A stretch of DNA of 64,000 nucleotides, taken from positions 5,159,001-5,223,000 of the forward strand of contig NC_092671.1 in the NCBI RefSeq assembly GCF_964355755.1, in the 5' to 3' direction. The stretch is from Antedon mediterranea (Eukaryota; Echinodermata; Crinoidea; Comatulida; Antedonidae). How positions within the stretch are numbered: the first letter of the stretch is position 1; each line of letters opens with the position of its first letter. This document shows positions 37,501-49,500 of this stretch, in pieces. The notes beneath the pieces were generated by a model. That model ran no database searches. It was not told the origin of the DNA and worked only from the letters and a program-made list of their open reading frames with translations. The position numbers and the translations under genes are program-made.

Positions 37501-40500
37501 ATAAATGCCATTTTCATAGTTCTGGAGCCAATTTAATGCAACTAAGATTAAAAACACAAATAAAAATTGATTTTTAAAGTGTGATCTTAAACATTTTAAA
37601 GCTTTTGACACATTACAACAAATATAATTGTTATTCATATCATAGTTTACTAATACTGTATGAAATTAGTTATTATACAATAAAAGTTAACAAAGTTTTA
37701 AATTTTAATAAAACAATTGAATTCTAAAATTCTGAGAAACATGAAAAAGTGAAAATACACTTGTTTTTGTTGGTACTTTTAAAGGAAAAAAATTTATTAT
37801 TCCAGACACTTCCTTATAGAATAGCAAAACATTTTTTTTCTAGACAGCTGTTGGTAAAAACCGTTCAGCTCCATCACGACTCCATCACGCTTCCGGATTT
37901 TAAGGGGAAGAAAAATGGTACAGTTTTGTTTTTTTCTAAATATCCAAATAGCCTAAGTAAATGAATGTCATTCATTCTGTAGATATGTTTATCAAACACT
38001 ATTTACTATTTATAGCTGGCTAAAATATAGTATTGTCAACTTCAATATTTGTTGGATGAAAAAATAATAAAAACGATTAAATTCTTTTTGTTAAAGTGTT
38101 TAAAGATAGTGATTGTTTTTTGTGTAAAGCATTCTGTAATAAAATAAATTCTGTTAAAATTTCAGTTTAAATAATTTATTTGTTGTTTTTATAGAATAAT
38201 TATATAAATTTTAATATCCTAAATAATTATGTTGCGAGTACATTATTTTGTTAATAAAAACACTATAATTTAATATGTTGAAATGTGTCTACATATGAAG
38301 AAAACCTGGTTAGTGTATTCGATTCTAGATTTTGGAAGCCTGGTAAAAGGCATTTATAATGATTTGCGTAGAATTTAAATTTATAATTCATTTGAATATT
38401 TTCAATGTCGAAGTTCAAAGATTAAGTTAATTGTTTGTTCATTAAAAATTGCAAAACTATGTTGGAATCTCACTATGACTAAAAAGCTAATTACTGCAGA
38501 TTAATATATCTTGGCGACTTAATAATATTCATTGTAATATTTAAAATGTCAAAGGTCATTTAATAAACATGGATACAATCAACAGCAGGTTCAATTTCCG
38601 ATACAATGACATGAGGCGCGTCGAGAAGAATGTAGATCACAATTGTTATTTAGAGATTATACGACATCCGCAATTTCTTTGAGACCTAGATATTGTGACT
38701 TCAAAATTCCATCTCTTGTTATCTTATTAATTATATTTGATTAATGATACAATGTTTGAGATTGAATCGTTTCATTACTGGCTCAGAAATCTGATAGAGG
38801 CTGTCCAATGGCAGCAGAACATTATACATAGACAATATTGGTCAAAGGATATATCGGTAACAAAGCTGTGTTTTAGAATTTTGTCGTCGGTTTTAAGATT
38901 ACGTTGTACTTTGGCGATATATTCAGGTCAGGGTATTATTCATATAGATTAGAGTACAATTTGAATTTATAATTTACAATAGTGGAAGTGACAATTTCAT
39001 TATACAGTACATACAATATACAGGACTTTAGTATATATTACCCCTTTTGGTGTGAAAGGGGTATATGTTAAGGACAATGTCAACATTTTTATAACGCAGT
39101 TACTATAGTACAACATTTTGTTTACATTATTATGACATTTTTTTTAATTTATTTTTTGGATAAACCATAAACTTCTCCATTAAACAAATATATTATGTAT
39201 TACAACTTTTTAAAATAATTTTAAGATTCATTTTTCAAATAAAGACAAATCCAAATCAAAACCTGATTTTTGTTTCATTTGATTTATATTTTTCTTTCTT
39301 ATACTAAAATCAATTTTTTTTGTGTGTTAAATTTAGATATGTAAAGCGTTAATAACTTTGAAAAAAAAAAAAGCGGTGTTCGATCAAATTTTGAAGTATT
39401 AGCAATTACTAATTAAAAAAGTACATTCATCCCATTAAGGATATTGAAACTTGGCACGGCATACCATATTTCATAATTGATATATTGATGAATTTTGATT
39501 TAAAATTAATGTTTTAACCTCAGAATGGCAGGAATTAATATAGGGTTAAACACCCATTATGAGAGACATTTTTAAAATTGAAACTTGCAGATGACATAAT
39601 ACCATATTTATAACATTTTGGCTAATAAAAATTATCAATATTATTATTACTGTACTATTACATATTAATCAGTATTTATAAATATCTATCAATTATTATC
39701 CTCACCTGTTTTCGTGATCTTGATTTCCCTGTCCGGAGTTTAATATACCTAGCTATAAGTTCATTACGACCTGTAAAGATTAAGACAAAAAAGTATATAC
39801 ATTTTAGAACATCTATTCGTCATTTTATTCAGGATGGAAACGGCAGATTTATTGAACAAAAGTTTACTTTACAAGCAGTTGTATGTTACCATCTTTGAAT
39901 AGGGAGAATACCATATTTATTTGAATTACCACCACACTTTGAATAAATTCTTCTCCTCCCACCCCCACCCATTAAACATAAGACATTATCGCCAAGGCTG
40001 AGGCATTTCTTTATTTCCTCAAAAACATTATATACACAATTTTGTATTATAAGACATTTATATTTGTAGTAGAATTCATTGACTGCCATGATCTACTTAT
40101 CACTTTTTTTATATTAATTGTTTTATATTTATTCATATTTACAGTTTTTATTATGTTACCATTATTACAACCAAAAAAAATAAAGGCTTCCCCAAATAAA
40201 TGCTTCCCTCAAATAAACGTGGTGTTTATTCAAATAAATATGGTATTTTTATTTCTTAAAAAAAGATTGATTTACATATTTGACATATTTTAGTTTAAAG
40301 TTCATATCATAATAACATGTTAAATTAATTAGAAGTGATCAATTTTATTCATATAGTTTTATTACATTGTTGTGAATATCTATTACAAACAATATTAATT
40401 ACTTTTATTACTTAATTCAATGATTAAATGAATATATGAATAAATTATCTTAAGATGACAATAATAAGTAATGTATAACCTAACCTAGATAGAACCTGGC

Positions 40501-43500
40501 AAACATTAAAAAAAATGTACAGTAATTATCATTTTTATTTATTTAATTAAATACTAAAATTGATTTTCTTTCCCCACATATTATATTTTGGATACGCAAT
40601 ACATTCAGTTTACTTCCATAACATACCACAAATATTTTTATAAAATGTTATTTTCAATATTATCACATACAACTGTCGATGTCGCAGTGGTTACCGTAGG
40701 TAGAGTATTTGACTCTCAATCCAGAGGCTTTGGGTTCAAGCTCTGTATGTTTATGTCAATTTTCAGAAAAAAAATTTAATTCAAAAGGAGAAACAACATT
40801 TAACCAGTTAGAAAACATGTTAGATTTTGATGGTGTTTGTACTGTACACTCCTTGCTTAATAATAATTCTTCAACACTCTGAACTTAAGAAATACCATAC
40901 CTTTAGGGTTGACAAAACAAAGTAATCATTCATAAATATAATTTAATCTTATTTTGGTTTGATTACGAGTACTTCTATAACGACCGAATGTGAAATTCTT
41001 TTATACAATAAACCCTTTAGGCCTAACACATCAAGATCGACATAATTATTTGTGTATTGCTTGCGTCGTCACATTTGCGACCTGATTTTAACGTTACATT
41101 ATTGTCCTAGGGTCATAAGAATCGAGACAATTACTTGTTGCACTTGCTTTCATATGTTCTTCTGTTACCCGATTTATGTAAATTTTATCAGTCAAATACT
41201 CGCAAGAAAACTATTATTTATGGTTTAATTATCATTATTGAATGAATAAGTGGAAAGGGGGAAAGGCCAATAAATTGTATTGAATTGCATTTTTTCAATC
41301 CACAAAAAAATATATCAGAAATGAAATTTAAAAGGAAAATTAAATTAATTGCAGAAACAATCATGTCATCATACTGTCAACTTAATTCTGTCAACTTAAT
41401 TCTGTCAACTTAATTCTGTCAAATAAATATATTTATTTATATTTTTTTAGATAGTTTGGTACAGTAGTTTTTGGATCATATAATGATATAGGTCCTGTTT
41501 CTGCTGCATAAAAATAATCGGTGAAAAACGGTGTTATTAAATTAACTCCAAATTTCTTGGGAGCAGAAACAGGACAATTTTGTGGTAAACAGTTAAAAGG
41601 CAGTGCAAAACAACCAGTTACAAACACCCATTCAAAATTGCATTTTGGGTAAATAATTTTTGTCAACAACCACCCACTGATTTAAATGGTTATTCTGGAG
41701 CAAAAATTGAGCAGAAAATGCAGTCAATATAAAAATTACATTTTTAAAATAATCGGTTTATTCGGCGCTATGCAGCAGATAATAACTTGAATCATATTTA
41801 AGTCACATGTTGCTACTATACCAACAATGTGCTCATTTCGTCAAATACTTTAAATATTTCTTTAACAGTATGTGATGAAATTGACACAATATAATTTTAT
41901 TATTGTCGCAAGTAATATAAAAGAATAAAACAGAGTAATGACATAAATATTGTGAATACACAAATGTTTTATTCATTAATAAGTGATATACGACAATATG
42001 AAAAACTATTTCTACAATTTTCTAACAAATATCACCGGAAACTTTCTTTCCTTATAAACACTATTATTTTTCAAAATATCGTTTATATTTCCAGCCATAC
42101 ATCATCACTATTATTAAATACAAACTGTTTGTACAATAGCAATAACCTTCTTCCGTTTTGTGTTATTTTTCTGTGAATAATTATATTTTGATATTTTTCT
42201 ATTCCAAATATGGACTGATAATTCAGAATGTTTAATTTCTAAAATAAATTCTGTTTATTGTTTACCACAAACATTATTTTAACAACTAATTATTATTAGT
42301 ACATTATTATGCATCAATTCTATCATATTCCATTCAATTTGATTTTTTATACAAAATTTCCTTTTTTGTAAAATTTATGTAAAAAAATCATACAATTTTA
42401 AATAAAAAAAAAACCATGGAAAATTTTAGAAAATAAAAACATAACTAAACTTTGTTGGTATTTCATTAAACGTTAACAATATATTTTATTAGGAAAATTG
42501 TTTTTCGAACTATGTAACCCTACCAAAGTGCAAGAGATCATTAAAAAACATGGAGTACTTTGGATGAAGTGAGCACATTAAGATTTAAGATTAAGTATCT
42601 ATTTTAGGTCTACAAAGACGCCCGAAGAAATACAACTGTGAACCGGCCAAGATGAAAACATTATTTATAGCCATCAAACCCAGACATGATCATTGTTATA
42701 CTTCTTATAATGTAGAAAAGCGATTTGTTTAAAGGTCAAAAGTCATTAGAACAGTGCTGTTTGTGAAGTAAAAATCTTATATAAACCTTTAAACTATAGT
42801 TGGGCTTTTCAGGGTTATTCAACTATTGTTGTGGAATCTCCTATCCACAAATTCATCGTTCAATATACACTGCTGTGATACAATAGAATAAAAAAAAACA
42901 ACAATAGAACCAGTGAGCCAAAATTGAGTATTGTTAATATTCTTTTAAAATAAAAACATGTTTTCATTGTAAAGACACTTGAACAAATATACACAGAGCT
43001 AACATCATTATGCACGGCTCTAAAAATGACTCAAATATATACAATAACACTTTTGGTTAGAAAATACAGTAGTATTTAAAAGTTAGAAATTCTAAAAAAA
43101 ATCACATTGTCACAAATTGTTTTGAGGGAAAAGATGGTAAAACAAGGGATTTCCAAGTTAAAAAGATTTATTTTTGGCAGACTTGGTGTAAAGCATGGTC
43201 AAACATTATATGGAGCTAAAACAATTTAAATAAATGATAGAGGCAGCTATATAAAGCACATTTATAGTAAAACAATTTTCTAGTAAACATTTGGTATAAA
43301 AGGCGCATTCCATATGGTATGATAAACTTTTCAAGAAGTAGTCATTTATTCACTCTCTGAAGTATTTCACCAATGTTTCCATGTTTGTATTAAAAGTTAA
43401 GTCCAACTCCACCCATATTTTGGCTACGCCAGATATTTTCAGGTGCTTGACAGTTGATAGATGACTGATAATTAATGTTATTATTAATAGTATTGTATAT

Positions 43501-46500
43501 TAATTCCAAATGGTTTTCACTTCCGAAACCAAAAACACATGACTAATACTGTAGTGTGCCCTCTATGTAAAGACAAAGAGGGTCCAATAACAGTTGATTC
43601 TGAGCCATTAGCGGGGATGCCACAGTGATGCTAGTTAGAGGCTTAGGTTACATGCCCATTGAGGTGATGGGTCATTTACATAGTTAATAACACCATTTAG
43701 TAGTTGACTTCTATACTTGCTTAATTAAGTTACAGGTTTTATTATTATTATTACAAATATGAATATCAACATCACAGATATAAGCATAACATTTCATTTA
43801 TGGGAAAATCTTTGGCAGTGTTTATTTTGATCAAATTTACAATGCTTGTAAAAAGTAAAAATCTACCGAGTAAAAAAATCAAAAAAGATAATTATCATGC
43901 TATTAAAAAAACTTCTGGGGTGAGGTAAAATTGGAGACCGCCAATTGCATGTCAGCTAAAAATTGCTCCAAAAAAATCTGTATACAGAACGGCTTTTGCC
44001 GACAAGATTAGAATCATTTGGATATTATTTTGAAATGGTTTATAAGATTGGTTCTGTTTTTTTTAATGTTTTTTTTTTTTTGGTGGACCTATTTCTGGTA
44101 TACCAAAAATATTCCTTCTAGTTGCCATAAGCATGGTATCTGAATAAACATAATTCTTGATAAAATTGATACAATCTCTTTAGTAGGGATAAAACACTAC
44201 AGCTTACCGATATTCAGGACACAACTATTATAGATCCAAAAGGTATCCTTTAATAAGGATTCTACTGTAGGCCTACTACCAGATAAAGTCATCTTATATT
44301 TATATAATAACTTTAAATTAATCCTGATTTACACCACATTGGTTAGAATTCTGTGTGATTAAATTTGACATTACAATGTCGGATTAATTTAATTCCTTAA
44401 GATTAAAATTTGGAAATTCATTAAAAAAGAAAACATGATGATAATCGTAACAGAGATCACACTAATTAAATACCATTCAGATTAAATTATAAAAGAATGC
44501 ATGCATACATGGAAATACGGCTACATTATATCAGTTATCAATTTGTGAATTACAGAAGTAGAATAACAATAATAAAATTATGTATTTTTTTATGTTTTAA
44601 TTTAATTGTTTTCCCTTTTAAATGAAACTTTAATAACTAATAGCATGATAAACATGAAAATACAGTTGACTCTCCCAAGACAAGAATTTTTATGGTAAAA
44701 ACAAATTCTAAATTTAAACTATATGGCACTTTTTCTGGAGAACCACCAGCAAAAAAAAATCTTGTTAAGCGTTAACCTTAAATAGATAAGATAAATTTCA
44801 GGGAATGTTGTGATTTTATTAATGAAATTAAACTTATTTTTTTTAACAGAGGCAGCTCAAAAATAAGGGGAGAAAGGTGATGCTTAATTAGAAATAAATG
44901 GTTTCACTTCTTTTGTAGGAGATAAAATGATAGATACAATTTTTAAAAACAAAAATGGTCATTGGAAAACTGCTTAATCGAATATTATAATATAAGTTGT
45001 GAGGCAATTTATTGGTCAATCTTTTTCATCCTTTCGCTCATATTTATAGAAAATGTTTTCTCTGCTTTGACCTGACAGGTCCTGGTGTTAGATACAGCTA
45101 ACATTGACCAATCATAATCAGCGTTTACATAAAGCTTTTACATGACTGGTATACTGTTAAGTCACTCAGCAGTCAGTCTCTGTCTGAGTAAACAAATCTG
45201 AACAAACAGTTGCGACTTGATAAATTAGGTTAAACCATGGAGGAAAATGGTTAAACCTATCAGACACAATACTGATTAGGCCTACTATAAGTGTTTTCAA
45301 CCTTTTTTAGGTTTCAGTGAATTTAGAAATGTTTTACTGATGGTGGCACTTCTTTAGTTGTAGCGCTGTGCAGCTTATTTGATCATGTCGGTTACAACGA
45401 TGCCTACTTTTAATGATGGCTGTGTAGTTTTGGTTGTAGCAATTTGGCATCGAAGTGCGAATTGAATAGATGCTTACTTCACTACGATGCTTTTTTTTAC
45501 TGCTTTTTTTTTGCTATACTTGACTAGGACATTTATTTTACTGCAACTTGCTTGACTGCGATGTTTATTGAACACTGTGCTAACAGCATCACTTGTTTGC
45601 GGCACATATTTGTCAATTTTTAACGCAATTAAACAATTTGATATTTGTACAAATCATGAAACAAGTTTATATTAATAGCCATAAAAAATATAATTATTGC
45701 CTTGAACAAAATAACCCTGCGATTGGCGACAATAAAACTTACTGACAACCATAAGGTGGGATTATACTTGATCGAGATCCAAAATAATTATATAGACTAT
45801 CTAAACTCTGGCCTACAATAATAAGCAATCAATATAGCAGTTCCTTGGGCACAATTGCATAGTCAATCAAAAGAGACATCACAGTACATATCACATAAGT
45901 TCACAGAATGAAATCTTATAATTTAATGATGTACTATACTTTTTTCCAATTCTAAAATTATCTAAACACTTAAAGGGTAACTCCGGGTTCAATATTTCTA
46001 GTGCTTATAAAATTTCAACCTTTGCAACAACATTGATCCCACTTGTTTTTCAAAAAGGTGTTAAGAAATAAGCCCCTTTAAAAAAAAAGTGATGCTACCT
46101 GACTTTTTCATGTTATAAGATAAGGAATTCACAAAAAGTTACTGTCATCTATGTAAATTTGAAGAATTTTTCTTTAGGAAAAATCGAAAGAACGATAAAA
46201 TTTACATAAGAAAATATTATTTTATTACAAATAGTTACCCGATTGACGATTGTAAACCATTGAAAATCAGAAAAAATTATATATATTTATAAAATAACAA
46301 ATTTGTAACCAGGAGCAGTCTGTTATAGTTAAAACAAGGAAACAAATTCATTGCAAGCTACCAAAAAAATAATCGCACTTATGATGTAGAATAGTATTTA
46401 TACTTAAATTTGACCCCTAAACCTTTCAATTTTTATTTCCTCAATCACTATAAAAACTGTATAACCACCACTCTCTGTTATCCACACTTTTCAAAAACTT

Positions 46501-49500
46501 TTGTTTGAGTTGACGAAATGGATTTGACAAAAGCCGGTTTAGCTTGTCAAAAGAATAGGCGAAGTTGTTAAAACCAATCATTGTGTTAACACTCAAAAGA
46601 AACAAATGGATCTCCTATCATGCTTGATTGAACACAACTCTATAAGAACTATACAGGAGATTGGTTTTCTAAAAAGCAGGTAACACCCAATATACAGCAC
46701 CATTCACTTTTCTTACCTATGAATTGCACACAACAAGTTTAGCAGCTGGTTCAGCTCTGACGTGATCAATTGAAAATTCCCGCTTTTCACATACATTACC
46801 CGAAGAATACCTCTAAGAAAAACGGTTCGATCGCAAACAGGTGTTGCACAAAAAAAATACACATAAAACAACATTATATATGGGTTGCCACATGGTTGAC
46901 ATTTCGAAAAATTAATATATAAAAATAATTATAGGAGTAATGTAATACTACAGATGCTATAATACATTTTTATTTGTTGGATGACTTAAAAGCAGTTGGA
47001 TTTTTGTTTGACCAACTAACGGTAATTTATATAACAGATTTAACATTCACGATTTTGAAGTATTTGATTTACTGGTCCGATATTTATTTTTTCGCAAAAC
47101 AATTTATAACAGTGTAGAAAAAATATTTCAATATTTATCAATCTTGGCTAGTTGACAAAGTGACTCATACAGTCTACTTTACAAAGAAGAAATAAGTCAC
47201 TGTATACCACATTGAAGAAATTAACTATTTAACAGAAAAATAAAACAGATTTAACAAAAAACATTTTTTAAAAACATTATATTAAGCTTAATATAAGTTT
47301 TGGTTTAATAAACTTACATTTTTTAATATTCAAAATTTAAACTGTTGCCTGTCCAATTAAACACTACAGGATGCAATTTTTGATTATCTAAAATTGATAA
47401 TACTGTAGCACTACAATATTTATTATATCTTGCAGTAATTTAAACATGAAATTTTCAAATTGCATACTTTTTTTGTGATAAAATATTTTAATAAATTCAG
47501 TTCAGGATACATAATCTATTGTTAAAACGATTTTTTAAATATTTTCCAGTTAAGAACATTTTTAATCAGGACTACACAAAAATATCTGATTGAAAAAATA
47601 TGTACTAAATGAAACTGAATTGTAATTGGCTCTCTGCTAGAGCTAAGCCGATCAAAGACACCAGATCGGGTTTAATTGAAATAAGATGTTCGAGTAATTT
47701 TTATTGCTCGTGTTTAAACTTCATTTATGGCAAACTTCCTTTTACATGGATTTCTTGGTATATTTACAAAACTAATTAAGTCCATATTTTTTTATAGATT
47801 TTTTTAAAGATACAAAACAGTAACTGTTCTTTAATGATTCAGAGTGATTCGTTCGTACTCAAAGGGCGTATAAAACCACCCTCCCTGGGGTGAACCATAC
47901 AACCCCCTTGGGAGCGGCCTTTTGTGTTACACCAATATTTATAATTTGTTGTTTTTTGTATTGCCTGTTAAATTGTTTCCAGCTATTTCATATTTTCGTA
48001 TCTGGGTAACCTTGTTCTTAAAACAACACTTATATCCTACTAGGCAGTCAGTAATAAGTAAACTCCAACCGAAAGGTCAGCACTAAGGTGTTACACACTG
48101 CATTTATTGTATACACAACTTTTGTGGTTGAAAAACAGGTTTATCAACATTTGTTCCTTGCTACTACAGTAGAAGTAAACTGACCTCTGACCTTGGCCAC
48201 CTACACAAAACCAGAGATAAAACTATATATTTCCCTTTTACAATCAACTTTGAGAGAAACACAAGTTTAAATCCGAGGCCATCCTCATCACACTACCGAA
48301 AATATAAAAGATCCAAAAACTGTGAAATGAACTCGGGTTGAACCCATTTATGCCATAGTGATCTGATAGATCATTTTTTATTTTAGAGCTGTATTGTAAT
48401 CAACCAACTATAAATATCGCATAACTTTTGCATGAATCAATGTTTTTTTTAATCCAATATCACCATTATTTAGCAAATCACAATGGTTGTTGCTTTACGT
48501 GCCTATTTCAATCAGAGTTAACACAGACGATGAATTAAGCTTCTATCAAGCCTGGTGTATGTGTACCACACCACTAAACCTAATTAAACTTCCCTGGTGT
48601 GAGTGATAGTATAAAATGGGTAAAACACCCAATTGTTTTGCGCAATAAAATAATAGTATTGAAATGCTTACAAATGACAACATGACTGATCTCTAAAGTA
48701 ATTGACATGATCAATCCGTGAAAAGGAGTTAATATACTGTAGATAATGGTTTAATCCGAAGACCATCCCATTATCACCTCTAATTAACTCTGATCTATAT
48801 TACACAAAGTTCATTCATTAGCACGTGTTTAAAATTAAGTAAAGAAACTTTACCAAAGGTAAATTTGACCATTGTTCGCACTTGAATAATTTCACAGTTT
48901 TACAGGTTTTACCAAATCTTAACCATGATGGTGATAAACAATATCAGAGTAAACAACCAATGTAAATGTGAGTTCTAACTCTCTTTCTCATATATCTCTC
49001 TCTGTTAACATTGATATAATATCAGACCAAGTATGTTTGAATGCAAAACAAGTTAAACCGCAAAGTTGACTTTAACTCCAATCGAAAAAAAGAGTGTGTA
49101 AACAAAGCAAATTATTTTTGGTGATGAAATAATAGAAATTTTTGAAAAATTTGTTAGGATAGAAATGTACAATGTATGATGTATTGAACATTTTTTGTAG
49201 TTTTTAAATTACTTTGTACATAAGTTGCGATGAGAAAATTTAATCATTAGTTGATGTGTGCATTATACAAGTACAACTACAATACCAGACACCTTTGGGC
49301 TGGCCAAATATGTCTGGTTTTCCAGAAAGTCTGTTACTGTATTTAGAATGTTTTAATGGTAAAGAGGAAATTGGGATCTTTCAGAAAGTCTGGTTTTGGG
49401 AGAGTTTTCTGGTTTTCAGAGAGTCCGGAATTGGGAGAGTTGAACTCTGGGAATTCAGATAAAACTTGCGTAAAAAGTGAAAGATATCGTACCATACATC

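Noticed and set aside
40673-40745. Functional tRNA gene
   Set aside because: The box A and box B matches are imperfect and a full cloverleaf with acceptor stem is not evident; better read as a SINE head.
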